Positions 1 through 7,112 of a DNA stretch of 9,836 bases are shown piece by piece (the first letter of the stretch is position 1; each line of letters begins with the position of its first letter). This DNA comes from Bacteroidota bacterium (GTDB taxonomy: Bacteria; Bacteroidota; Ignavibacteria; SZUA-365; JAADGX01), in the NCBI GenBank assembly GCA_024276335.1, contig JAJRXL010000065.1, positions 1 through 9,836 on the forward strand, written 5' to 3'. The notes below the pieces were generated by a model. That model was not told the origin of the DNA. It saw nothing but the letters and a program-made list of their open reading frames with translations, and did not search any database. A program made the translations under genes and the position numbers.

Positions 1-366
1 AATCCGAAGCTGGAGCTTAAACCGGAGATGTTCGCCAATGTTGAAATTCATGGTAATGCTCGAAAGGACGTTCTCACGGTACCCGAACAAGCGGTGATTC
101 GTTCCGGTGAAACGAACGTGGTCATCGTGGCCCTGGGAAAAGGACGGTTCGAACCGCGTGATATCAGCCTGGGGATTTTGGCCGAGGGGTACTACGAGGT
201 CTTAAAAGGATTGCAAGAGGGTGAGCGCATTGTGCTATCGTCCCAGTTCCTCATCGATTCCGAGAGCAATTTGCGCGCTGCTTTAAGCCAGATGCGGAGC
301 ACCCGTAGTCACGCCGAAGGTGAAGCCGAGGAAACACCGGCCCCTCCCTCCGGCCATAACCATTGA
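1..366 (+). CDS. cusB: CusB-like RND efflux periplasmic adaptor, C-terminal part (5' truncated)
   Basis: This is the last 121 residues of a membrane-fusion (HlyD/CusB-type) adaptor, which links an inner-membrane RND pump to an outer-membrane channel in the periplasm. The reading frame is open from base 1, so the gene starts outside the window. Visible family features are the KPEMFANVEI strand, the VPEQAVIRSG beta-barrel segment, the GRFEPRDISLG strand, and the LKGLQEGERIVLSSQFLIDSES membrane-proximal end, which is very typical of CusB relatives. The tail is Ala/Pro/Glu-rich and ends in HNH. The cusA start lies 10 bases after the stop codon, so the two are translated from one transcript. The N-terminal metal-binding region and any fused domain cannot be seen. 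Family assignment is secure; the exact metal is inferred from cusA. Confidence 0.9.
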   Translation, partial: NPKLELKPEMFANVEIHGNARKDVLTVPEQAVIRSGETNVVIVALGKGRFEPRDISLGILAEGYYEVLKGLQEGERIVLSSQFLIDSESNLRAALSQMRSTRSHAEGEAEETPAPPSGHNH

Positions 367-376
367 GAGGTGCATC

Positions 377-3300
377 ATGTTAGGTAAAATTATTGAGTGG
401 TGCATCGATAACAAGTTCATTGTTCTTCTCGGTACGGCGGTAATCGTTGTTTTGGGGACTTATAGCATGTTGCAGACGCCGGTGGACGCAATACCGGATT
501 TGAGTGATGTGCAGGTCATTATCTACACTGAGTATCCCGGGCAGGCGCCGCGCATCGTGGAAGATCAGGTAACATATCCTCTTACGACCAAAATGCTGGC
601 CGTGCCGTACGCGCGGGTTGTGCGAGGGTACTCGTTTTTCGGTTTCTCCTTCGTTTACGTCATTTTTGAAGACGGGACGGATATATACTGGGCACGCAGC
701 CGGGTACTGGAGTATCTCAGCACGTTGCAGAGCCAGTTGCCGAAAAACGTAACACCCCAACTGGGGCCCGACGCTACTGGTTTGGGCTGGGTGTATGAGT
801 ACACGCTGCAATCGGATAAACGCAGTCTGCAGGAATTGCGCTCGTACCAGGACTGGTTCTTGAAGTATGAGCTCACTTCCGTGGAAGGGGTCAGTGAAGT
901 GGCTTCGATCGGTGGGTACGTGAAACAATACCAGGTCCAGGTTGACCCCAACAAGCTGCAATCCTACGGTATTCCACTCTCGCAGGTGAAGGAGGCAATT
1001 AAGCGCAGTAACAACGATGTTGGCGGCCGGCTAGTGGAGTTCGCCGAAGCGGAATACATGGTTCGTGGCCTCGGGTACATTCAATCCGTCGAAGATGTTA
1101 AAAGCATTTCACTCGGTTCAACTGAGAGGGGAACCCCGATTTACTTGCGGGATATTGCCGACGTTTCGCTCGGTCCGGAGCTGCGGCGAGGTTTGGCGGA
1201 ATGGGACGGAGAAGGAGAGGCCGTCGGAGGAATCGTTGTCATGCGGTTCGGGGAGAATGCCCTCGCAACGATCGAACGCGTCAAGGAAAAATTGGAGGAA
1301 CTGAAGGAAGGGCTTCCTGACGACGTGGAAATCAAGACCGCGTACGATCGATCTGCATTGATTGAACGCGCGATTGAAAACCTGCGGGACAAACTCATCG
1401 AAGAAGGCATCGTGGTCTCGCTGATTATTTTGCTCTTCCTGTTGCATTTCCGCAGTTCCTTGGTGGCTATTATCACGCTGCCGGTGGCGATTCTGGCGGC
1501 ATTCATCGTAATGAATTTACAGGGCATTAATGCGAACATCATGTCATTGGGAGTAATCGCCATTGCCATTGGGGCGATGGTCGATGCCGCCATAATCATG
1601 ATTGAAAATGCTCACAAGCACATCGAGCATGAGAATCTGTTGCCGCCGGAGCAGCGGCGGGATCACTGGACACTTATCCTGGAATCGGCGCGCGAAGTCG
1701 GACCATCCCTGTTCTACTCTTTGCTCGTTATTACCGTATCCTTCTTGCCGATTTTTACCCTGGAGCAGCAGGAAGGTCGATTGTTCAAGCCCCTTGCGTT
1801 CACCAAGACGTACGCCATGGGGGCAGCCGCGATCCTTGCCATCACGTTAGTGCCGGTGCTCATGGGATACTTTATCCGGGGCAAGATCCGCAAAGAATCG
1901 GAAAACCCGATCAACCGCTGGATCATCAAGATGTACCATCCGATCAACCACCTCTCGCTGAAGTACAAGTGGTGGTTTGTCGGCGGGGCAATAGCGCTGA
2001 TGTTATCGATCGCCTTTCCGTTTTCCCGAATAGGCTCGGAATTTATGCCCCCCTTGTACGAAGGGGACCTCCTCTACATGCCAACTACCTTACCCGGCAT
2101 TTCCATAACCAAGGCGCGGGAAATCCTCCAGCAGACGGATAAGATCATCAAGTCCTTCCCCGAGGTCCACCATGTCTTTGGGAAAATCGGTCGAGCCGAG
2201 ACGGCGACCGATCCGGCACCGCTGTCGATGATCGAGACGACGATCATGTTAAAACCGGAAGATGAATGGCGACCGGGCATGACCGTGGAAAAATTGATCG
2301 AGGAAATGAATGCCGCGATCCAGTTTCCCGGTGTGACCAATGCCTGGACCATGCCTATCAAAACCCGAATCGACATGTTGTCCACCGGGATTAAAACTCC
2401 TGTCGGGATCAAGATTTCCGGTCCCGATCTTACGGTTTTGGAAGAAATCGGAAAGCAAGTGGAGGCTGCCGTAAAAGAGATCCCGGGGACATTGTCCGCT
2501 TACGCGGAGCGGGTAATGGGGGGGAATTATCTCGATTTCAAGATTCGGCGCGAGGCTATCGCCCGGTATGGGCTCACCGTCCAGGACGTCCAGGATGTAA
2601 TCATGTCGGCCGCGGGCGGCATGAACATCACGACGACAGTGGAGGGCCTGGAGCGGTACCCCGTCAATTTGCGCTATCAGCGAGACTATCGTGAAGACCT
2701 CGAAGCGTTACGAAGGATGCTGGTGCCGATAAAGAGCGGCGGACAGATCCCCATGACGGAATTGGCGGACATCAGCATCAAGAAAGGCCCTCCCTCTATC
2801 AAGACGGAAAATTCGCGGCCCAACGCCTGGGTGTATGTTGACTTGACCACGAGCGATATCGGGACTTACGTCAAGAAGGCACAGGAGGCGGTGATGCAAA
2901 AAGTCCATCTTCCGCCGGGGTATAACATTGTGTGGAGCGGGCAGTACGAATACATGGAGCATGCGGAAAAAAGACTGATGCTGGTTATTCCGATTACGCT
3001 CTTGATTGTCTTCTTCCTGATTTACATGAATACCAAGTCCATGGAAAAAACCCTCATCGTGCTCCTGGCAGTACCGTTTTCGCTGGTCGGCGCATTCTGG
3101 TACCTGTATTTCGCCGGGTACAATATGAGTATAGCCGTTTGGGTGGGAATCATCGCCCTTGCCGGTATCGACGCGGAAACAGGTGTCGTCATGCTCTTGT
3201 ATCTCGATCTTGCGTATGAGAAATACAAGAACAAGGGCTTGATGCAGAAGATATCGCATCTGAAAGATGCGATCTATCATGGAGCGGTTCAGCGTGTCCG

Positions 3301-3547
3301 GCCCAAGCTCATGACTGTTGCCACTCTGGTGGCAGGGCTGATGCCCATCTTGTGGAGCACCGGCACCGGGTCGGATGTCATGAAGCGCATCGCCGCTCCG
3401 ATGGTGGGTGGAATTATTACCAGCTTCCTCATGGAACTCATGGTATACCCGTCCATCTACCTGTTGTGGCGGACCTGGAAAATGAAAAAGGCCGGCGTTC
3501 TGCAGCCGGAAGACGAGGACGAAGGCGAGGCGGTCGAAGTCAAATGA
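377..3547 (+). CDS. cusA: CusA-like heavy-metal RND efflux transporter, Cu(I)/Ag(I) type
   Basis: This is a complete 1056-residue inner-membrane proton/metal antiporter of the HME-RND family (E. coli CusA is 1047). I start it at ATG 377 because GAGAGG sits 6 bases upstream; an in-frame ATG at 320 lies inside cusB and lacks support. TM1 is about residues 13-31. Large periplasmic domains lie at about 33-340 and 550-865, with TM bundles between and after them. The three methionines that bind Cu(I)/Ag(I) in E. coli CusA (M573, M623, M672) match M568 (DLLYMPTT), M618 (APLSMIET) and M667 (RIDMLSTG), with identical spacing of 50 and 49. Proton-relay residues also match: D403 in GAMVDAA, E934 in GIDAETGVVM, and the lysine of RVRPK at 977. 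The C-terminus is an acidic tail. The protein should pump Cu(I) or Ag(I) together with CusB and a CusC-like channel that is not in the window. Confidence 0.96.
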   Translation: MLGKIIEWCIDNKFIVLLGTAVIVVLGTYSMLQTPVDAIPDLSDVQVIIYTEYPGQAPRIVEDQVTYPLTTKMLAVPYARVVRGYSFFGFSFVYVIFEDGTDIYWARSRVLEYLSTLQSQLPKNVTPQLGPDATGLGWVYEYTLQSDKRSLQELRSYQDWFLKYELTSVEGVSEVASIGGYVKQYQVQVDPNKLQSYGIPLSQVKEAIKRSNNDVGGRLVEFAEAEYMVRGLGYIQSVEDVKSISLGSTERGTPIYLRDIADVSLGPELRRGLAEWDGEGEAVGGIVVMRFGENALATIERVKEKLEELKEGLPDDVEIKTAYDRSALIERAIENLRDKLIEEGIVVSLIILLFLLHFRSSLVAIITLPVAILAAFIVMNLQGINANIMSLGVIAIAIGAMVDAAIIMIENAHKHIEHENLLPPEQRRDHWTLILESAREVGPSLFYSLLVITVSFLPIFTLEQQEGRLFKPLAFTKTYAMGAAAILAITLVPVLMGYFIRGKIRKESENPINRWIIKMYHPINHLSLKYKWWFVGGAIALMLSIAFPFSRIGSEFMPPLYEGDLLYMPTTLPGISITKAREILQQTDKIIKSFPEVHHVFGKIGRAETATDPAPLSMIETTIMLKPEDEWRPGMTVEKLIEEMNAAIQFPGVTNAWTMPIKTRIDMLSTGIKTPVGIKISGPDLTVLEEIGKQVEAAVKEIPGTLSAYAERVMGGNYLDFKIRREAIARYGLTVQDVQDVIMSAAGGMNITTTVEGLERYPVNLRYQRDYREDLEALRRMLVPIKSGGQIPMTELADISIKKGPPSIKTENSRPNAWVYVDLTTSDIGTYVKKAQEAVMQKVHLPPGYNIVWSGQYEYMEHAEKRLMLVIPITLLIVFFLIYMNTKSMEKTLIVLLAVPFSLVGAFWYLYFAGYNMSIAVWVGIIALAGIDAETGVVMLLYLDLAYEKYKNKGLMQKISHLKDAIYHGAVQRVRPKLMTVATLVAGLMPILWSTGTGSDVMKRIAAPMVGGIITSFLMELMVYPSIYLLWRTWKMKKAGVLQPEDEDEGEAVEVK

Positions 3548-3582
3548 GCCTGGGTGATAGAGAATGATTGAGCAGAAAAGGT

Positions 3583-3605
3583 TGACCAGGTGCAGCGTCT
3601 GGTCA
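3583..3605 (+). promoter_or_regulatory. Perfect 7-bp dyad inside a possible sigma-70 promoter before the kinase gene
   Basis: TGACCAG (3583-3589) and CTGGTCA (3599-3605) form a perfect inverted repeat with a 9-base centre. It overlaps a plausible promoter: TTGACC at 3582-3587 (5 of 6 to the -35 consensus), a 16-base spacer and CATGAT at 3604-3609 (4 of 6 to the -10 consensus). A dyad between -35 and -10 is where MerR-family activators such as CueR, and many repressors, bind. The spacer is shorter than the 19-20 bases typical of MerR targets, so that family is not favoured. It could instead be an RNA hairpin. No regulator gene of this kind is in the window. Confidence 0.35.
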
Positions 3606-3622
3606 TGATCGTCGGAACGCGC

Positions 3623-3654
3623 GGGTGGATTCGGTCGAAAGGCCGAATCCGCCT
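3623..3654 (+). terminator. Strong GAAA-tetraloop hairpin after cusA, possible terminator
   Basis: Bases 3623-3636 pair with 3641-3654 to give a 14-bp stem with no bulge and four G-U pairs, closed by a GAAA (GNRA) tetraloop at 3637-3640. It lies 75 bases after the cusA stop and 53 bases before the kinase start. Only a short, broken T run (GTTTCC) follows, so it is not a textbook Rho-independent terminator. It may terminate weakly, protect the 3' end of the cusBA message, or set different levels for pump and regulator genes. Confidence 0.5.
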
Positions 3655-3707
3655 CCGTTTCCGATAGCAACGTACTTTTCCTCGAGAGTGTTCACGCAGG
3701 TACCACG

Positions 3708-5105
3708 ATGACATTGGCAAAAAAAATCCAGCTCACGACAGCGACGGTAATTCCCATCGGGTTTCTCTTGATCCAGTTGCCGTTTTGTATTTTTGTTCTT
3801 GGAATCAACGATCATCATACCTGGTTCTGGGTAGGCGTCATGTCTGCTTCCGGTTCCCTGGTCAGCATTCCGCTGGCCTATACCATTATTCGATGGATTG
3901 CAAAGCCCCTGAGGAACTTGAGAGAAACCGCGGAAAAGTTTAGCAGCGGAAATTACCAGGCGCGAAGTAATATTCAGTCCAGGGACGAGATGGGACTGCT
4001 GGCTACAACACTCAACAAGATGGCCGAGGACCTCGCGCTTCGTGAAAAAATCCTCTCCGAAAAAGAGAAAAAAATCTCTGTTTTATGGAACGCGATTCAA
4101 CATTCCACGGAAGGCATTGCCCTAATAGACAAGAATTTGAACATCCTTCAAGCGAACCATGCGTTTGGGCGCATGTTTGGTTTATCGGTTCTTGATCTTG
4201 TTGAGCATTCGTTTATTTCCTTGCCTTTTCCGAAAAACGTTAACAAGGAAATAGAACAGAAAATGAGGGAAGGAGAACCGTGGGCCGAAGAGGTTGAAAT
4301 TCCTCATTCCAATGGATCCGAGCAGGTTTGTTATATCTCGGCCACGCCCGTCGAAACGAAAAACGTTCGCGAAGGATGGCTCGTTGTGGCAATTGACAAT
4401 ACGCAACGACGAAAGTTGGAGAAGGAAATCCGGAAAAAGGAGCACCTTGCCGCCATAGGCGGTTTCCTGACGATGATCTCGCATGAGCTGAGGAATCCGT
4501 TGACTTCGATTAAAATGAACGTCGATATCCTTACCAGCCGGGTCGTTGGAGATCATCATACTCAAAAATACGTACGCATACTTCGAAGGGAGCTCAACCG
4601 GTTGGAGAAACTCGTGCGCGACCTCCTGGCATACGCGCGGCCCGTGCAATTAGATGTTCAACCTGTCGATGTCGACCAATTGATCGAACGGACGATGGAT
4701 GTCTTGTTTCCCATGCTCGAACAGTCGGAGGTCGAAGTGGCTGTTCATAATCCGCAGCCGGAGACGAAGATAGCCGTCGATCCGGACCTGATTCAGCAGG
4801 TACTGTTAAATGTCGTTCAAAATGCCTTGGAATCGATGGAAAACGGGGTGTTGAGCATTTCGGTAAGGGCGGAACCGATTACAAATGCAGTATATATCGA
4901 CGTCGCGGACCAGGGGTGCGGTATTGAGAAGGAGTACCTGGAGCATATTTTCGATCCGTTCTTTTCAAAGAAAAGCAATGGGAGCGGGTTGGGATTGGCG
5001 ATCTCGAAAAAACTGGTTGAATCTCATGGTGGAACAATCAGCGCCATGTCCGAACCTGGTGTTGGCACCAAGGTGACGATTTGGTTGCCTCGATTGATCC
5101 TCTAA
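3708..5105 (+). CDS. Membrane sensor histidine kinase (HAMP-PAS-HisKA-HATPase)
   Basis: This 465-residue inner-membrane kinase should autophosphorylate and pass phosphate to the regulator encoded 18 bases downstream. Start ATG 3708 has GCAGG 7 bases upstream. Two TM helices (about 12-33 and 39-61) are separated by only about five residues, which include His36-His37, so there is essentially no periplasmic sensor domain. A HAMP domain (about 62-115) ends in the DEMGLLATTLNKM segment, and a PAS domain spans about 125-240. The phosphoacceptor is H259 in the H-box SHELRNPLTS. The N-box (LLNVVQNALESM), G1 (DQGCGI), F-box (FDPFFSKK) and G2 (GSGLGLAISKK) are intact, so the kinase looks active. Size and NtrC-type partner recall ZraS/HydH, but ZraS has a real periplasmic sensor. 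A metal signal is inferred only from the neighbours; the PAS domain could sense something cytoplasmic such as redox state. Confidence 0.93.
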   Translation: MTLAKKIQLTTATVIPIGFLLIQLPFCIFVLGINDHHTWFWVGVMSASGSLVSIPLAYTIIRWIAKPLRNLRETAEKFSSGNYQARSNIQSRDEMGLLATTLNKMAEDLALREKILSEKEKKISVLWNAIQHSTEGIALIDKNLNILQANHAFGRMFGLSVLDLVEHSFISLPFPKNVNKEIEQKMREGEPWAEEVEIPHSNGSEQVCYISATPVETKNVREGWLVVAIDNTQRRKLEKEIRKKEHLAAIGGFLTMISHELRNPLTSIKMNVDILTSRVVGDHHTQKYVRILRRELNRLEKLVRDLLAYARPVQLDVQPVDVDQLIERTMDVLFPMLEQSEVEVAVHNPQPETKIAVDPDLIQQVLLNVVQNALESMENGVLSISVRAEPITNAVYIDVADQGCGIEKEYLEHIFDPFFSKKSNGSGLGLAISKKLVESHGGTISAMSEPGVGTKVTIWLPRLIL

Positions 5106-5123
5106 CAGAAAGGATAGATCCTC

Positions 5124-6497
5124 ATGAAACTGTTGCTTATTGATGATGATGTCTCGATTGTGGAAACCCTTCAACTCTACTTCGCTGAACACGGGTTCGA
5201 GGTCCTTGGTATCCATACCGTGGAAGAGGCCCGTCATTCCGTGAAGTCATTTAATCCCGATGTTGTTCTTTGCGACATATCGCTCCCGGATGGGAGTGGA
5301 TTGGACTTAATTCGAGAATGGAAGGATTCCGGTTTCAAGGCCCCGGTAATCATGCTCACGGCGCACGAGGATATGGGTACTACCGTGCGAGCCGTTCAGC
5401 AGGGGGTTTTCGATTACGTCACCAAGCCGGTCGAATTGGGCAACTTGATGGATATCGTAAAACGCGCCAATGAATATATGAACGTGAAAGATGCGGTTAC
5501 ATTCGCTCAGGTTGCAGGGGCGTTGCATGAGTATAACCTTGAATATACACTGATCGGGAGTCACCCGTCGATACAGGAAGTGTTTAAACAAATTGGTATT
5601 GCTTCGCAAAGCAAGGTCACGGTACTGATCCAGGGAGAAACGGGAACGGGAAAAGAGGTGGTTGCTCGCGCGATACATGCATTCGGCTCGAAGCAGGATG
5701 AGCCGTTTTATGCCATTAATTGTTCGGCAATTCCCGAGGCTTTACTGGAAAGTGAACTTTTCGGACATGTCAAGGGAGCGTTTACGGATGCTATCCGGGA
5801 CAAACAGGGTAAATTTGAGCTCGCTGGAGAAGGCACCGTTTTCCTGGACGAAATAGGCGACATGCCGCTGGGGATGCAATCGAAGCTCTTGCGCGTTTTG
5901 CAGCAGAAAGAGTTCGAGAAGGTCGGTGGAAACGAGACCGTTGCATTGAAAGCTCGCGTGATCGCGGCGACACACCGGGATTTAAAAAGTGATATTGAAC
6001 GAGGGCTTTTCAGAGAAGATCTCTACTACAGGTTGAATATACTGACGATTACTGTTCCTCCCCTGCGAGAAAGGAAGGATGATATCCCTCAACTTGTTGA
6101 GCACTTGTTGAAAAAAATTAATATTTCATTGCATAAAAACATCAAAACGGTTCCGCGAAAATTACTGAGGACATTTCATAGTTACGATTGGCCGGGAAAT
6201 ATACGGGAGCTGGAAAATGTATTGACGCGCTCCGTAGCGCTGGCAACCAACGAAATATTGCCGGTGGTCCCATTGGACCAAGAGAGTGCGAGATCGGGAA
6301 ACGGTCCCATGTCGTTCTCGATTGATAAGGATGGGAATCCGTTTTCCCTGCGGGAGCTTGAAAAACGCCATATCCTTTTTGTTTTGGATTATTGCAACGG
6401 TGACAAGACGAAGGCGTGTGAAATACTTGGAATCACAAAGCCGACGCTCTATTCCAAGCTCAAGAACTATGGTGTTGTGATAGGAAAAAAAGAATGA
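5124..6497 (+). CDS. NtrC-family sigma-54-dependent response regulator with GAFTDA loop
   Basis: This 457-residue regulator drives transcription from sigma-54 promoters when phosphorylated by the kinase encoded just upstream. Start ATG 5124 follows AGAAAGGA by 9 bases. The receiver domain (about 1-120) has the acidic cluster D7-D8-D9, phosphoacceptor D51 (VLCDISLPDGSG), and the conserved T and K of IMLTAHED and DYVTKP. The AAA+ domain (about 145-375) has Walker A GETGTGKE, Walker B TVFLDEIGDM, arginine-finger region GLFREDLYYRLN and sensor II WPGNIRELENV. The sigma-54 contact loop reads GAFTDA (218-223), with Asp222 where the consensus has Gly. A Fis-type HTH closes the protein (KTKACEILGITKPTLYSKLKNYG). 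A good -24/-12 promoter lies 132 bases downstream, before the PII-like gene, and is the obvious candidate target. ZraR-like in design; orthology is not claimed. Confidence 0.95.
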   Translation: MKLLLIDDDVSIVETLQLYFAEHGFEVLGIHTVEEARHSVKSFNPDVVLCDISLPDGSGLDLIREWKDSGFKAPVIMLTAHEDMGTTVRAVQQGVFDYVTKPVELGNLMDIVKRANEYMNVKDAVTFAQVAGALHEYNLEYTLIGSHPSIQEVFKQIGIASQSKVTVLIQGETGTGKEVVARAIHAFGSKQDEPFYAINCSAIPEALLESELFGHVKGAFTDAIRDKQGKFELAGEGTVFLDEIGDMPLGMQSKLLRVLQQKEFEKVGGNETVALKARVIAATHRDLKSDIERGLFREDLYYRLNILTITVPPLRERKDDIPQLVEHLLKKINISLHKNIKTVPRKLLRTFHSYDWPGNIRELENVLTRSVALATNEILPVVPLDQESARSGNGPMSFSIDKDGNPFSLRELEKRHILFVLDYCNGDKTKACEILGITKPTLYSKLKNYGVVIGKKE

Positions 6498-6507
6498 TTT
6501 TTTTCCT
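6482..6507 (+). terminator. A/T-tract inverted repeat over the regulator stop codon
   Basis: AGGAAAAAAA (6482-6491) and TTTTTTTCCT (6498-6507) are perfect 10-base inverted repeats around the 6-base loop GAATGA, which contains the TGA stop. The stem has only two or three G-C pairs, but on the + strand it ends in a seven-T run, so it could act as a weak intrinsic terminator separating the two-component genes from the sigma-54 transcript. It may equally be a bent-DNA A-tract helping the activator loop to the promoter. Confidence 0.4.
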
Positions 6508-6513
6508 GTAGTA

Positions 6514-6592
6514 AAACAATAGATATGTTTGAGTAAAAAATATTTATGTGGAAAGATGGTTTTTTTTATCAAACAGTGCGGAAAACGGTTTT
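6514..6592. promoter_or_regulatory. Candidate upstream activator sites for the sigma-54 promoter
   Basis: Two short dyads lie where enhancer sites for an NtrC-type activator are expected, roughly 70-135 bases upstream of the predicted start of transcription. One is AAACA-N7-TGTTT (6514-6530) and the other is AAAAC-G-GTTTT (6582-6592), with centres 65 bases apart. A further 7-base inverted pair, TGTTTGA (6526-6532) and TCAAACA (6569-6575), shares the same half-site. The region is very AT-rich, so such matches can arise by chance, and I regard this as a lead only. Confidence 0.25.
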
Positions 6593-6628
6593 TAGGAAGA
6601 AAATGAGGCGTAACAATCCTTTTATATC

Positions 6629-6644
6629 TGGCATTGGTTTTGCA
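6629..6644 (+). promoter_or_regulatory. Sigma-54 (-24/-12) promoter for the PII-Rieske genes
   Basis: The 16 bases TGGCATTGGTTTTGCA match the sigma-54 consensus TGGCAC-N5-TTGCA at all but one position. The invariant GG (6630-6631) and GC (6642-6643) are exactly 10 bases apart. Transcription should start near 6655, leaving a leader of about 65 bases before the PII-like ATG at 6720. The gene upstream encodes a sigma-54 activator, which makes a chance match unlikely. I found no equally good site in the other gaps of the window. Confidence 0.85.
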
Positions 6645-6660
6645 TGATTTCGATTAAAGA

Positions 6661-6683
6661 GCTTCCTGGCAGGAGTGGGAAGC
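6661..6683 (+). other. Small hairpin in the 5' leader of the PII-like gene
   Basis: GCTTCC (6661-6666) and GGAAGC (6678-6683) form a 6-bp stem with an 11-base loop containing AGGAG. It begins about 6 bases after the predicted sigma-54 transcription start, so it would sit at the extreme 5' end of the message, where hairpins often stabilise RNA. The ribosome site used by the gene (GAGGG at 6708-6712) lies outside it. The stem is short and its function is unproven. Confidence 0.3.
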
Positions 6684-6719
6684 ACATGAGACGGCGACAA
6701 ATTACAAGAGGGCAAAATC

Positions 6720-7067
6720 ATGAAAGAAATAAAAGCGTATGTAAGAATGTCAATTGTGCATAAGGTCATTGACGCGCTGAAGCGGAAGGGATATTGTTGC
6801 ATGACCGTCATTGATGTCTCGGGAATCGGTCAATTTATTGATAAGAGAAATTGGAAATACTCGATGGAGTATATAGAGAAAATGTCGAAAATGGCTAAAA
6901 TCGAATTAGTGTGTCGAGATGAAGTTGCAGATGAGGTAGTAAAGATTATCCAGGAATACGGATGCACGCATCAGCGCGGCGATGGAATTATTTTTGTTTC
7001 GAGCATTGAGCGTGCAGTGAAGATCCGCACCGGTGAAGAAGGCGAAGAAATCGTACAGCATAAATAA
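6720..7067 (+). CDS. Divergent PII (GlnB-like) signalling protein
   Basis: This 115-residue protein has the PII fold. Compared from memory with E. coli GlnB, it aligns without gaps from residue 1 to 107: G24, MTV at 28-30, G35/G37, E50-Y51, K60-I61-E62, T83, G87-D88-G89, F92 and IRTGEE at 102-107 are shared. Start ATG 6720 follows GAGGG by 7 bases. Ligand residues differ. Q39 and K58, used by canonical PII proteins to bind 2-oxoglutarate, are Phe and Met; G84 is His, K90 is Ile and R101 is Lys. The T-loop has Y51 but not the usual YRGAEY. Four cysteines (26, 27, 65, 82) are unusual. It may still bind nucleotide through GDG and R103, but canonical 2-oxoglutarate sensing is doubtful. No amtB or glutamine synthetase gene is nearby. 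A PII subgroup linked to metal RND genes is known to me from the literature and is the best guess. Confidence 0.85.
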   Translation: MKEIKAYVRMSIVHKVIDALKRKGYCCMTVIDVSGIGQFIDKRNWKYSMEYIEKMSKMAKIELVCRDEVADEVVKIIQEYGCTHQRGDGIIFVSSIERAVKIRTGEEGEEIVQHK

Positions 7068-7112
7068 ACGACAAAACCGATATGTCTGCGGCGAAGTTTA
7101 TTGAGAAAGATC

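Noticed and set aside
320..376. Upstream in-frame ATG for cusA
   Set aside because: It lies inside cusB without a ribosome site; ATG 377 has GAGAGG and gives the standard CusA N-terminus.
380..961. 193-codon - strand frame opposite the start of cusA
   Set aside because: It is a shadow of the cusA reading frame with no family resemblance.
3564..3608. 14-codon ORF after cusA
   Set aside because: It has no ribosome site, is too short to judge, and lies across the dyad region.
2708..3670. Long open frame of 320 codons on the - strand opposite cusA
   Set aside because: It lies fully opposite a gene with intact catalytic motifs, has no ribosome site I can see, and its product (rich in His, Gln, Arg, Asp) resembles no protein family.
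7101..7112. TTG start for the Rieske gene
   Set aside because: It would add only four residues; ATG 7113 is the stronger start codon with a purine-rich site close by.
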